DNA of 64,000 nucleotides from Actinernus sp. WN-2022 (GCA_030867875.1 JAOWCC010001634.1:39327403-39391402), one strand, 5' to 3'; counted from the first letter of the stretch, positions 34,241-47,479 are shown. The notes: generated by a model from the sequence alone, not told the origin. Numbers and translations are program-made.

Positions 34241-35528
34241 ATCGCTTCTTCCCAGTAATTGGCGGTGCTGAGTTCATATGCGCAAAAATAATGCCAAAAC
34301 TGACCTCGCCTAATATAATAAGACCAATTAATTATCAAGAACAAACGCCATTTAAGAGAAACCAGTAAGTGCCGATCAAGACACTAAAAGCCGAAATTTA
34401 TGGGGATAAAGGTCAGATGTTATCTCGGAACTATTATATTCTGAGCTAGAGTCGAATATTCCCGCTCAGTACTTCTGCAGAGTATGTCTTGGAGCAAATT
34501 TAAACGCATTTCGGAACAGCAATCGAAATCCTTTGTTAGTCCGGTCAGCTTTCAAAAATTTACAATGTAAATTAAGCAAATACATTCAGCGACGGGAATT
34601 TAGTGGCAAGGTTGTGATTGGCTAAAACCCGACAATGTCTCAGCTCGCGCGCCCAGCCATGAGTGGGGTGAGGATCGCGGGCTCACCGAAACCCCCACGG
34701 CTGGAAACCGAGCCATTGTAGCCCCCTCTAGACCATTCTTAGATGTGGACTGCCTGTGTCTAAGAAGTTGAATGTATTGGCTTTTTACTTACGCTAGGTT
34801 AATGATAGTTTTTTGATTATCTGGCGCTCTGATCCAATAGATAATTTAGGATGAATATTGGAGGTCAGAGGTACCTTGTCCGAGGAGGAGTCTGGGAACT
34901 AGTTTTCCGAACGCACGTACACTCGGCAAATACAAAATGGCGAACAAAATAATCCACAACAGCAAAGAGCACAGTAAAGTGAATTAGCAAATAATTTCTC
35001 AGCAAAACTCCGAATTTAATTCAATGCCATTTGATATTCTGAAGTTGTATTTCTCTACAGTTTCACTCCAATATTCAGTGAACAGCGATTACGCAGTGGC
35101 GTAGCTGCCTTAAGGCAAAAAGGCACGTGCCTACACAAAAAGATCCAAGTTCCCATAAAATTTCCAACCGCCATGTTGGTGCGCGGAAGACACTGGGAAT
35201 GAGGTTGGTCTCTGCTGGCGCCAGAACAAACAAATAAAAACCGTAAAACACTTTTTAACCATTGGTTACCAGCAAAAACAAGTGTGCTTTGGAATAATTT
35301 ACCGAAAGTAAGCCATTTTGAGCAAACTACACATCTCTGTTACATGTGTTTTTGGACAATACTAACAAATATCCTTTTACCACTCTTCAACTGTCTATTT
35401 GTTATTGATATCATGTTTTGGAGGCTAACAAAGAAAATATATATTTATTTCTGGACTGATATTTATCGTAACAATTTAAAGCTATTTTCTTGGTTCTAAG
35501 AATTTCATCAACGAATTCCATAGCTTTT

Positions 35529-36012
35529 GTATACAGCTATTTCAATTAATGTTGTCTGGGAGATAGGGAATAGGAATTAGGGTATTCCCAGACCGAAATT
35601 AATTATGGTTACGAGTTATACAACCGGGACGACCTATGGTATATTTATCTATTTTCAGCCTATGTATAGACTAAAAATACCTTATTCTCTAATGCCATAA
35701 TCATAGAAAAAAGAGCTGTGCACGCCCCAAAGTTAACACTGAGCGTTTTAAGAGTTCGTATATCAATAGGGTAATTTTTAAATATAATTTAGCTCTCTAG
35801 TAGTGTTTCACATATTCATAGTCTGTACACTTTGCATGTTTTTAAATATTTTGCTATATATATTGTATAGATATTCTTACCTACAATTTTTTTTGTAACA
35901 TAAGGTATGTATTCTTATCATATGGAGAAATAAAGACTATACTATTATACCATATTCCATAATACCATATTCCCTATCTCCCAGACAAAATTAATTGAAA
36001 TAGCTGCATACA
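35529..36012. mobile_element. 484-bp element with 43-bp TIRs
   Basis: GTATACAGCTATTTCAATTA followed by GTCTGGGAGATAGGGAAT is mirrored at 35968-36012. Inside, at about 35700-35815, a frame reading NHRKKSCARPKVNTERFKSS then YINRVIFKYN weakly resembles a LINE C-terminus, and GAAATAAAGACTATAC near 35929 resembles a LINE 3' end. It may therefore be a captured retroelement tail. Confidence 0.7.
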
Positions 36013-38427
36013 CGTCGTGCGTGACGTCAAACGTTGATTATGTACAGTGCTGCAGATAACTTTGGTGATGCCGTTTGAAAAATACGTCTCATATGTTTTG
36101 GAGGATTCAGTGAAGGTTGATATCTATTTCGTGCTTCATACGACAGAAACTTCATACAATCTACATTTAATTTAATTTGTAGTACATAATGATTCCTCTG
36201 ATAAAAGAGGTCACAGAAAGATTAAAGCAACAGAATCCCGACATGTTCGAAACATGAAATGTCATCAGCTGGATTTTAACACCATAGAAATTCCTTTGAA
36301 AAACATAATTTCGACATCTGAGTTGACAAAATAAATAAAGGTATTGTAGATTACTTTCCTCGCCTCAAAGTTTTATTTTGAGTCCAGGATTTAATTTAAA
36401 CTCGAGACTGGCACTGGTCAATCAAACTCGGGTGCCTCGGCCGAGAAATACCTTTGCCAACGACGAACGGATAAGGAGGTCCGTAGGGTTTCATAGCAAG
36501 ATTGGTAGTTAAACTGCCTTGCGTCAGAACATTGCATGAACAGACCTCTAATGAGCTCGGATAAAGACAAGTGTACCGTGATAACGTCAACGTACCTTCA
36601 TTTTTCGCGTTTTTGTTAGAACCTTTGCTGTTTTAAAACCGCTATTAGAACTCTTCGACGGGCTTTAGAATACATAGTATTTCTTAGTTTGATATATTTG
36701 TCTAACTAGAATACCCATTGCCTCCAAAATTAAAAGGTATTATAAAACGAAACAGGTCTTGTATTAGTTTTGCTGCTTGAGCCTTTCATCCCGCTTTCAT
36801 AGGAATCCTTTCATGATCGTCGTGACGACGTGAGTCCGAGCGCCAGTGGGAATTAGATCTATATAAACACAAGTGTTTACGAAAGCTACCTTATTACTCG
36901 GGCTGCCTATGGCAGCACCGAGTTGCAAGTGCAACAAAATGTGACTTTTGACCCATGTATTAAATTTCAGCGCCAATCAGATCGCACTGTGCTGGTCACG
37001 TAACACTCGCCAGGTTAATTTCTGTACATAATTTAATACAGTAAATCAAAATGGTGGAGCCGCGAGCAAATTTCTCTCAAATTTGGAGTCCCATCTCTCA
37101 AATGTAAGCAGTTTAATGTTAACTTCACTCATGCGAAAGCCTTCCAACAGGCTCAGGATATTGCAACTGGCGCTCTTGTCGGAGCCGAAGGACCGCGTTT
37201 TTTACCCAGATGGCCAGTGATTTTATATACGACACGACGCCGGACCTGAAGGACTCAAAGATCCACACATATCGAATTGGAATTTAGCGTTTTCCTTTCT
37301 GCTGAAACCAAGGCTTCTTCGATAGAAAGGGCAAGATGTTGTGTTTTTCTAGGAGGACAAAATATTTCTCGTTTAAGCTTCTCTTTCGCCACGGCTTTGT
37401 TATTTGAATCTCTGTGGATTGGTATACTCAAATATACTGCACAATACCATACAACTGAATAAGAAGTCTTTAACAAAGCCGAACTCAACTCAAGAGCAAA
37501 GCTGAGAGTGAAAGTGAAACTGAACAGTGTCTTGTCAGGTCATGAATTAAGGTACGGCGAGGTTGAAATCATTGCGTGTTTATATCTGCATTTCTTTGTT
37601 GATTTGTTGACCTCGTGGCGCTGATAGATTTTGCCATCGGACGGTATTTTTGTTTGAGGTACGTTTCGTAGGTTTTATGCCACATTTCATTTTACTCTCG
37701 GTCATAATACATATCAACGCAAACACCGTGATCTGTAGGCCAACACTAAAATAATTTTGAGCGTGTTTTTGGCTGTCAGAAATACCCCGGAGAAATAAAC
37801 ACTCGCACAGAATAATTTATGATGAGCGAAGCAATATTCAACTCTCAAGGTAAACTTAAACAACAATCCTCTCACGGCCGAGGTTTTGGTTCGAGAAATT
37901 AAAGGCTTCCAACAGTTCCCTTTATAGTTCTGTAATATAATGAGCAGACCAGTTTTGGGAAGGAGGGTATATAACCAACAGGCATTTCAGTTAATAAATA
38001 CCAATATGGACGCGAGCTGCGATAAAGAGCCGCAGGGTAGAATGAACAGTAGAGAAATATAGTGATAGCTCCATCATTAGGTGGACAGGATACAACTTAT
38101 AATATGGGACAAATATAAACATACATTTGAGACACTCATCTATTAGTACTCTGAAACTGGAGAACAGCAGACTAAATTGTAAGCGTGCGGTACATGAATA
38201 AGTAGAGGTCAACTTCTTTAATTTACATATACGAGAAAAACAAAAATATTAAATTACATATATATACTAGGGGAGCAGAGAATGTCACCGCGCTACCGGC
38301 CACTCCTAAAGACTGCTAAATTCAGCTAATAATTCTTCCCTTCGGTTATTACTAAAAGGATTTCAAATGAAAGTGTATTTCATCTTCAATCTCATGTGGT
38401 CCGAGTGAAAGCCCAGATGGGCTCTTG
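36013..38427. other. Intergenic, no gene seen
   Basis: About 2.4 kb without a supported gene or clear repeat ends. The open frames here are short and lack splice context. Confidence 0.4.
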
Positions 38428-38919
38428 TTACACTTTATTTTCGCGACACTTGAATTTCGCGATTTGGGGATGGTCATATTTCGCGACACTTTATTTTCGC
38501 GATTTTATTAAATTAGTAGGAACTGAGTCACTTTATTTTCGCGATTGCGTCGATAACGCAATCATTAAATACCTTCGCTATTTGAGTTAAAATGAAAATA
38601 AACCAGACTACCGCCGTATACATTTTTTTTTTTAATTAATTGTATTTCTCTTATGCTCGTAATCATGGCACACCGGTTGGTAAAAACCTGCAAGGTACAA
38701 TGTCCAGTGTTAAAAAATAGCGATTACCTAGGTGTAACTTCCCGGTAGGCCAGTGAGTGAAACGTTGAATGGTAATAAACTGTCTTACCACCAGAAACTT
38801 CAATGGCTATTTACAGTCATTTATGTCCCACAAGGTTTGCAAAGGCACCTAGCAACTAAATGGTTCATGAATAAATGCATTGGTATACCGGGTCAATTAA
38901 CAATTATTCGCCTTTGTTT

Positions 38920-39453
38920 TAGTATATACAACACGGGAACCTCAACTCAAAATGAGAATTAGTTTTTTTCCGTTTTATTCCTTAAATAGAATCCGTGACA
39001 AATGTAACGCCTACGGCAAAACACGTTGTGACAGTTGCTTTTTTGTACATTTTATGCAAACATGTTACCTTAAAACACTCGAAGGCCATATTTTGTAGCT
39101 TTTCTAGTGCTTTTTGGGCACTGCATTTTTTTGAATTTCTCAAATTTCCGCATCGGAAACAATGGCGAAACGTGTATTTACGCCTGCCATTCTCATTAGT
39201 CTATACCACACTAGCAAATATCACTTTTCGCGCGCTCTTATTGGCTATTCAAACAGTGAATATGATTTCATATTCACCTCCGAGCGAAGCAGCGATCGCT
39301 TCGCGCGAGTTTTTTTGACCATTTGACAGAAAATAAAATAAATATTTGGTGCTGGCTATTTACCTGTAGTGTGGAATATACTAAAACAATTATTCCGAGA
39401 TAGCGAGCCAACAAATTACGTGATCTATGTAGGTTCCCGTGTTGTATATACTA
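38920..39453. mobile_element. Nested 534-bp element, TIR AGTATATACAACACGGG
   Basis: TAGTATATACAACACGGGAA at the left and TTCCCGTGTTGTATATACTA at the right are exact complements over 23 bp. A further pair (TAGTCTATACCACACTAGC at about 39198 and GTAGTGTGGAATATACTA near 39366) marks a third, inner element. Confidence 0.75.
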
Positions 39454-39469
39454 ATTGGTGGTAGAGAAG

Positions 39470-39620
39470 AACATTCAAGCCGTTGAAAGGTTCAAGTCTT
39501 TGGTTGAACTCAGTTATAAAGAGCCCATAAATGGAAATTTCAACGACTGTACGAGTGAAATACTCAAAGAACTTGGTGCAGAGGAAATTGAAGATGAGGA
39601 CGACGAAAATATTGGATAAG
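39470..39620 (+). pseudogene. Possible transposase C-terminal remnant
   Basis: From ACATTCAAGCC an open frame gives NIQAVERFKSLVELSYKEPI then NGNFNDCTSEILKELGAEEI then EDEDDENIG and a stop, 20 bp before the element's right TIR. The position and acidic end suit the tail of an element-encoded transposase, but I do not recognise the family. The upstream part is cut off by the nested insertion. Confidence 0.4.
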
Positions 39621-39663
39621 TGGACTCAGAATGAAATTAAAGTGTCGCGAAAATAAAGTGTAA

Positions 39664-40770
39664 TAAGGTATTTAAACTGTTATCATAGCAGACCCGATGC
39701 CCTTGGACATAGACGTCTAGACCTAGACGAAACGAAAGGTTGTAGATTCCGTAAAAACAATAAGCACGACTTCAGCCTAAATAATAATTTACCCGTTGAA
39801 ACAATGACATGCTTGGATGGTCTTCGCCGCAAGGCTTTTTAGAGTTTATAGTTGATGCCTTTTGTTGTTTAAATAGATATCACTTAAAAAGTGGTATGTG
39901 GTTATCCTTTATAGTCGAATAGTACAATAGCCACGAAAAACTCGGAAATCTGTTCATCTAGGATGCGTCTGAGAATGACAGAAACTCTTAACAGTCCAAC
40001 GGACAATTGTCTAAAAGTAATGAACCGTACAAATACATGTCGAAAATAGAACACAACACAATTAATGGCGGCGAGGTGTTTTCATTCGTAATAATTCTTT
40101 ATCTGTTGTTATCAGTGACAGGCCTTAATTAAGAATTGAGGTTTTTCCTGTTTACCCAATGGCTGGATAATTTATAGTTTCTAGAAGTGAAGAATGAGCT
40201 CCAATTTCTGCCGATAATTTCTGACCTGCGGTTTGTGTTGTTCAGTTCACGAACGGGAGAAGCACTGGTACCTCGAGCGCAGCTAAATTCGCGTTGGATT
40301 GGTTCAGTTTTGACTCGTATTTGAAGACGAGTATCAACAATCAATCTGCGAATTTGCAAGGTATTCCAACCGTCTAGATTTATCCTCGGTTCTGGTGTTT
40401 TGTGTTAACTGTTAAGTGGATTGTGTTTCTTCTTACAAGGGTGTTAAGTGACTGAATTGAGTCCTAGGGTCATGTCAAAACGTTTTGGGTAAAAGGGGGA
40501 TTTTAGAGAGAGCTGTGAAGCATGTTTAGAACAGCTTGAAAAAAGCCCAAAGGCAAAGAAACATAGCAAACGTTATTTAAAATCACTGGGGATAATTAAA
40601 GCTCCTTGAGTTGGGCACGGAAGAGACAGATTTCAAGCTTTCCACCGGATAGAGTAATTTAGGTAGCTTTAGAAAGATAAATGAAGACTCTACAATAAGC
40701 ACTTTGAAGAATTTGCGAAGCTTCTTCCCGAAAATCTGTTCCACTAACTTGCTTGTCTCTGTTTTCGCAG
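39664..40770. other. SVIL: Upstream region of the supervillin-like gene
   Basis: This must hold, or lie beside, the promoter and first non-coding exon, because a 3' splice site follows at 40770. I could not identify the first exon, a TATA box or an initiator with confidence. The open frames here have no motif. Confidence 0.35.
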
Positions 40771-41021
40771 GGCGTTCAAGAGAGAACAGGAAAATCTACA
40801 TTCGAAAGCATCTCAAATCGTAGAGGAGATTTCCGTTTGATATCAAAAGTAGCCGTTTCATTACGTTCCCAGAAAACTACAGAAATCGATTTTTAATATC
40901 GCCGCGCTCATGGGTGAACGATTTGTCTGATGTAACGCTTGTTAGACATCTGTTTCGATCTCTGGCGCGGTGTTGTAAAATAAGAAGAAATTTCCGCGCA
41001 GAAGAAGTTAAGTAAATCGTT
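40771..41021 (+). other. SVIL: 5' UTR of the supervillin-like gene
   Basis: TTGTCTCTGTTTTCGCAG ending at 40770 is a strong 3' splice site. The sequence from there to the ATG has an in-frame TAA 9 bp upstream of the start codon, so the open frame does not extend further 5'. Confidence 0.6.
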
Positions 41022-43471
41022 ATGCCTCTAACCGCCGAGGAACGAGCAGCAAGACTCCAGTCAAGACAGAAAAGAAAGGGACAGAAAGATGATCCTCAGC
41101 ACACTAACGACCCCTCTCTGCCGGAGACAGAATTAGCAAACACTTCAGATAATAACATTCCGAAAGATGTATTGGCCAGCTTGAAGGAGAGTGCCGAGAA
41201 AGAGACGACAAGGCCGGAAAATACCTCTACGGACTCTGAGCCAGGGATTTCTCAATCATTAGCCCATCAAGAGGATACAGAACCCAAAAGGGAGGATAGA
41301 AACCTTCGTAATATGGACCCCAGAGTGCGTGAAAATGAGAAACCTGTGCCAGTTGTTACGGATATCAGTAAAAGAGCAATCCGTGAACAAAGACCAAGTG
41401 ATACGATAATTCTGCCGGAAGAAAATGGTACACCCGTGGATGATACTCCAAAAAGTAAGGATACAATAGGAAAGAAAAAGAGAGGATATGGAAAGTATGC
41501 CAGTGGTTTAAGAAAATCTGATGCCCAGTCAGATATAATGAAACGAAAAGAAAAATATGCAGGTGCTCTTGAAGGAGTCAAGATGGATGAGGATGATTTA
41601 GATGCACCAGACACAGGTATAAATGCTAGTGAGCTAGATATAATGTCAACAGTTCCAGTCACTAGAATCAAGCAGCAGTATTTATCAACAGCGCAGGAGG
41701 AAGGGAAAGTAGTTCTTCCGACTGAGGAGAGACCAATACCACACGACCTCCAACCTCTTTGGCCACCACCTAGAGATGCAGTAGAGGGACAAAGGAAGCC
41801 AGAAGTGATTCAATTTGAAGGGAAAGAAGAAGTTCCAAGAAGAGAAGGAGTAGATGCTGGGCATGGAGACTCTGTTAGCAACCTGAAAACCCAATGGCAA
41901 AACCTTCCTGAGAAATACAGAACTAAACCAATGGGAGTTAACAAGCCTTCTGTAGATATCGTATCAGATAAAAAATGGATCACTCACTACAAGCCAGTTA
42001 TAGATGAAGGGAAAACCCCAGAAGAGCCAGAATGGTTGAAAAATGTTAGGCATCGACGTTGGATGTCAACCGTGAAGGCTCGCTTTCCGGAGGATGAGCA
42101 AGAGAAAGTCGTATTTGAAAATCGATCCACAACTCCAAGAAAATTGAAGAAGCCCAATCCTTACACTGTAATGCGTTCTAAATCTGATTTGATGGAAAGT
42201 GAATTTGATGAAGTAATGAAGCGACGGCGTAAAAGGAGTGATAGCACGGAGGAGGGTTCTTACTTAACTAAGTCAGCTTCTACTTTTAATAAATCTGCAT
42301 CTTCTTTTCGTAGCGACAGTGACGTTCCAGATGCTGGTGGTGTTGCTGTCTTGGGCAAGGTTCCTGTTAAAGGTCCCATCAAGGAATACCTTAGAAATCT
42401 TTCCCTGGAGCGTGCCAGGAATACTATGCTGAAATGGTCTTTCTCTGCTGACGTCGTTGATGAACCAGCTCGGTTTGACTTACCAAAGCCAATTGATCTC
42501 TTAATTATGGATGAACTTGAACGAGAACAGCAATGGAAATATGAGCAGTCTCGTTGCAGGTTTTTGTCTGAGGATGAAGGTGCAGATGGTATGTCCATAC
42601 GGTCTTCTTCTCGGGTTTCTTTTGCCTCAGATGACGATGTCCACGAAAATGGTCATAAGCCTGCAGTGTTTAATGATGAAACTGCAGGTTTTATTCCTAA
42701 GCTAAGTGATATCCAACAGAAATTGAAAGATGAGGTAGAAGCTAAGCCTACACCAAAGTCAACTGCGATCGAGGATGAAGCTGCTCTGCTTCCAAAGTTT
42801 GAAGATGCAAAGGAGAAGTACCTGGCCCCTGTGTATGAGCCTTACCGATCTGATGTTTCAAAACATCCACCATTTCAATTTGATGATACTGAACAATTTG
42901 AACGAGTAACTAAGATTAAGGACAAGTTCCCCAAGCCAGAAGCAGAACAAAGGGATTTCACCATGCCCACAACAGTAATGAAGGGGGACAAAGACTTCAA
43001 GAAAATGATGGACTTGAGGAAGAAGCAAACCGATGAAGCAACTGAAGACAAGGCAGAGGCTGCAGCTCAGGAAATAAAAAGCCTTGCATCAGACATCTCA
43101 AGGACGTTTGCCTCTGATGCTCCTAAGGGTTCAGCACAGGAAGCAGCAACTGAAAAGAAAAGTACCAAAGCTGAAGACACAGTTCAGCAACCAAAGGTTG
43201 AAGCTAAAGCAGAGCCACAAAGGAAAACTTCAGCTCCAAAAATGGTACAACAGATGGCTCCGAAGAAAACAAGCAGCAGTACACCAACCGAGAAGAAAGC
43301 TGAAACAAAAGTGATGTCACTAGATGATGCTGATGACGTCAAAAAAGATGCTGTGAAATCCAAGCCCTTTCAGCTCAAAACTCCACAATCAAAGCAGGCC
43401 AAGCAGCAGGCAGAGTCTAAGGAAATTACCTTTGAGGATGTTGCAGATATGGACCATAGTGATACTTCAAA
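41022..43471 (+). CDS. SVIL: Supervillin-like protein, N-terminal exon
   Basis: This exon encodes 816 full codons plus two bases. The protein is highly charged, rich in K, E, D, S and P, and probably disordered, as the N-terminal half of supervillin is. Supervillin is a membrane-associated protein that binds actin filaments and myosin II. The start MPLTAEERAARLQSRQKRK is basic; KKKRGYG at 151-157 precedes a basic helix; a motif of form V-[ST]-x-[IV]-K-x-x-[FYW] recurs at 213-220, 285-292, 348-355 and 629-636. The frame ends at TAA 43473, but the bases A|GTAAGA there form a near-perfect 5' splice site at 43472. Splicing leaves AA, which the T at 58429 completes to AAT (Asn). No gelsolin domain lies in this exon, so membership rests on orientation, phase and downstream homology. 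It could still belong to another charged cytoskeletal protein. Confidence 0.75.
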
Positions 43472-44136
43472 GTAAGATATGGTTTCTGTTTAACTGTATT
43501 TGGCTGTTTGCAGTCAGTCTCAGTCGTAGGTGTAACTGCTGAAAAGCCATTTTGTCATGTATATTTGGGGTTTTTTTGAGGGTGAATGTGGCTTGGAATT
43601 CAAAATTTAAATTAAGTATTTGAGTGAACAGTTTAAAAAACTACATGGATTTTTTCCCCCAGAAAATGATCATAACTTTAAGGTTAATGATAGAAGGACT
43701 GGTGCTGATGATGCCATGATGACACATGATGGAGGTCATCAGATGATGAGTGGTGTTGATGATAACTGATGAAAAAAGTGACATGATATTGGTCTAGATT
43801 TGTAACAGCTAACTTTCCTATGAAGGAGAAACGTGGGGCTTAGATACAGTGTCACATGGTATTAGGGTACATGTTGATGATGATAACAGTAATTTTTCAA
43901 GAATACTATTGTGCCAATGACGATGATGTTTAGGTGAAGGACAAAACAGTTACATTGATGACATTATTATCATGACTGGATGAGGATTACAGGAGTAGTT
44001 ACAGTGACATAAGCTGTTATGTTGACAATGGTGAAAATAACAGAAATGTGGGCAATAACAATGACAGTAACCATGGCTACATTAATTACAATAATGTGAG
44101 TGTTGACAATAGTGAAAATCTGCCCTTACATGTATC

Positions 44137-44543
44137 ACCGTAGAATCCATGTATAGTCCCCAGGGACTATCCGTCATAAAAGGGCCTTTCGTTTTGTGTT
44201 TTTATACATGGGGGTTATGTATTGGGTGGCATTGGGGTGGGAGGTACTATGTATGGTGCAGGAAAAAAAAGTAAAACAACAAATGGTCAATTCACTCACT
44301 TTCTCTTTGCTTTATTAGAGCATTTTTGTAGTGGCAATTAACATTTGAAGTTACATAAAGCAAAACCACGAGGAGTCTGTCTCTATTCAACTACATAATT
44401 TTGTATACAAGGCAGGGGGCTATCTACCAGTGGGTTATATGTGGAGGTGATGTGCTAGGAGTCAATAGAAGGGGTTTGTATATACACAAGGGGGGTGATT
44501 ATCTACAGGGGGACTATACATAATGTACATGGGATTCTACGGT
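44137..44543. mobile_element. 407-bp MITE, TIR ACCGTAGAATCCATGTA
   Basis: ACCGTAGAATCCATGTATAG and TCCC at the left face GGGACTATACATAATGTAC and ATGGGATTCTACGGT at the right. The interior is G-rich on the plus strand (GGGGGTTATG, GGTGGGAGG) and has no open frame. Confidence 0.8.
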
Positions 44544-45579
44544 ATGCATGAGGAGTTTTCACAATCATGGCATCATCAAAATGATGTTCAAAATGAATGA
44601 TGATGATGAAGTAAGTCAGTGTGTTGAGATGACAGGATATGTTTTGAAGGCTACCATTATTTTGCACATAGTTGTGGGATTGTAGCAGTATATATAACCA
44701 TCATGCAAAATGGCTTTTAAGTAGTTGTTCCCAATGCTTTAAACCAATGTAAATTTTGGCCTATTAGTAAAGTTGGACTCTATTTTCATTAAAGATTGGT
44801 CATTAAAATTTGAAATTAGTAGTAAAAGTAAGGGACCATATTTTGATCAGTTTACCTTGAAGTGAAAATAACTCTTAAATTTGACTTTTAGTTGTTACTT
44901 GACTTGGTTGGTTATTAGAGATTAAAGCGTGACAGCTGGGACTACTCTATTGCCTATTTTGTTTTAACACTTTTGTCTTGTGTTACTAATAGAACACTTT
45001 TTGGTGATGTTAACAAGATAAATGATTGGAGGATAACGGTTTTTCATTTTTAGTTAACATACTGTACAGTGAAAACAAATGAAATTGCTTTATTTGGTTG
45101 TATCAATGTCACAAACAAGAATCCATACTGTTCCTAGTATATAAATGCTGCTGTTGTTGTTATACTAACAATGACTCAACAGAACAATAGCAATGAGACT
45201 ATATGGAACATTACAGTACAGAATAATTCTTGCAGCAATTCAAGGAAAGAAGAAATTTAGTAAGAACTATTCAGTTTAGTTTTACATTAGTCAGAATGCT
45301 TAGAGGTTGAATTAGAGTATATATAGTGATCACTGTTTGCCATCTTCCCTATTGACACATTTGTAAACATTTTGTAGGGCCTATATATATAGTTCCTAAA
45401 TATTTTTTTAATCTCACAATTTCTAGGACTATTAATTAACACCCTGATTCTCTATTTCCAGTAGCATCTGGTGCCATAAAGACCTTGGCTAGATCCCTAA
45501 TATTCTTGTTCAAAACATGAATTCTGTTTAAAAAACCTGCTACACACAACAAATATGGAAAATAGTTACACACTAAAGT

Positions 45580-45812
45580 TACCCCATTCACACCAAAGCT
45601 TAGACATGTTTTAAAGCTGTTTAATTAAATAAGTTTAAAATAATACCTGTTACCACTGCATGCTTGCTGGTACTAAACTAGTTACAAAGTGACCATTCGC
45701 AACTAAACAACCATTTAGAGGTTTTAACCTTCTGTAACTAAACACAAAATAGGGGTAAGATAAACTCAGTTTAATTAAACAGGTTTAGTTGGTGTGAATG
45801 GAGTATAAGTTC
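45580..45812. mobile_element. MITE, TIR CCATTCACACCAAAGCTTAG
   Basis: CCATTCACACCAAAGCTTAG and GTTTAATTAAATAAG at the left face TTTAATTAAACAGG and TTTAGTTGGTGTGAATGG at the right. The element is about 230 bp and lacks coding capacity. Confidence 0.65.
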
Positions 45813-46430
45813 TAAGAACAAATCTCAAATGGTAATAATTTGGGTAATGGTAAGGCTGGCAAACAAGATTTATTAGCATTGGCTTCTCCTAGACGTTGTT
45901 TTAATTATTGTTCTTATAGTTACATGTAGTTAAAACTCTGAATGTTGAGTGTGATAGAATAAAAGCCGGCTTTTCTCTATCACAGGGCTCAATTAATACT
46001 GATTTATATGCAGTTTTGCTAAATAAAATTACAAAAGCTTTGAAAGTTAAAGTGAAGAGGCTGCATTCAGCTGCATTTTTTCTCGTTTATGTTATGTAAG
46101 GTTTTAAATAATAGGTATCAACGAATTCATTTCTTTCTATTAGTGAAGGCATTTCCAATGTGGCTCTTGAAGGAATTTTTTTGACAACAAAACCAAATAT
46201 AATTTTATTTACAGAAATCAAGTGGCCAGAAAGGTTGCAACAGACAAACATTTATAATTCAATCTGTCAGCTCATTAGTTCACGAGAGAAAAGTAATCAA
46301 AAATCAATGATGGAACAGTACACTTAGATCAGAGTGAAATAATTCTGATTAAACAAATGATTGTCATCAGTTCTGGGGAATGTTGTTCTTTTTATAGTGA
46401 TAATTACTTATCCATTGTCCACAAAACACT

Positions 46431-46903
46431 TTAAAGTGCCAATGAACAATATTTGTTTTATTTTAGATATCAATTCTAAATCATGTGAATAGTAGAATGG
46501 TAAAATATATTTTGCTTTGAATGCTGTGCCGCTGAGTTAAGGAGGTTTTAATATCCAAAATGCTAGTTACATGACGTCAGGGGAGGTACATTGTATCTGC
46601 AATCACTTCTTAGTGGTTGTGAATGGGCGTTTCTACTGATATAGGAAAACAAATTTCGAACATCATTTTATTTCAACCATGGGTATAACACTGATAATTT
46701 GAAAAATTTGTTTAATTGTAACAAAACAATTTGTATAATAATTGATGCCTCCCCTGACGTCATGTAATTAGCATTTTGGATATTAAAACCTCCTTAACTC
46801 AGCGGCACAGCATTCAAAGCAAGATATATTGTACCATTCTACTATTCACTTGATGTAGAATTGATATCTAAAATAAAACAAATAAGGTTCATAGGCACTA
46901 AAG
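46431..46903. mobile_element. TTAAAGTG-type foldback MITE
   Basis: The left end TTAAAGTGCCAATGAAC and right end GTTCATAGGCACTAAAG bound arms of about 140 bp containing TTTGAATGCTGTGCCGCTGA, GGTTTTAATATCCAAAATGC and ATGACGTCAGGGGAGG with complements. A shortened copy stands at 51177-51419. Confidence 0.85.
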
Positions 46904-47479
46904 GGTATATGCCAGCAAGCTATATACACTTCATATTTTCACACCAGTCAATTAAACAGTTCAGACCAATCAGAACCCAGCAATGTTTCCCCGGGAAAAT
47001 ACGTCCGCCATCTTGTTCCACAAGCTCGCCAGAAGGTGATGAAAACACAAACTAGAATTATTCGCAAATATTTAAGAAATTCGGCGAAAGATAGGAAATC
47101 ATTCAGAATGTTAAGAAGACTATCGCCGAACTAAGCTTTTTTCGTCGTGTTTGTTTTGAATTTCTTTGAGTTAAAGTTCACGGTTTGTGGGTCATAGCAA
47201 CAGTAACTAAGACATAATCTCCCTCGATGAGCTTTGCTCTTGGAGAAAATGTCGAGAAAAAATAAGTTTAAATAAAAAAAAAAAGTAACTAAGAGGGGAG
47301 GAGCTAATAGCAACAGTAACTAAGAGGGGGTGAGCTAATTTTGCGGTTGTGGAACTATGGAGCGGATTAAGCACCTAACTGATTGATTATTGCCGTACCT
47401 CATACAGGATTAAATATTTTTAGTATATACCACACAAATGAAAAGTGCTTTTCACGTGCTCTGATTGGCTACTCAATCT

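Larger units (their letters stand above)
38428..39663. mobile_element. 1.24-kb TIR element with nested insertions
   Basis: CACTTTATTTTCGCGACACT at 38430 is matched exactly by its complement near the right end, and TTA/TAA at both extremes fits a TA target duplication (Tc1/mariner/pogo-like). CACTTTATTTTCGCGA recurs twice more inside the left end. The element holds another TIR element at 38920-39453 and a possible transposase tail at 39470-39620. Confidence 0.8.

Noticed and set aside
41267..41671. 134-residue minus-strand open frame
   Set aside because: It is the antisense of the charged N-terminus of the supervillin-like protein. The serine-rich translation reflects the complementary codons.
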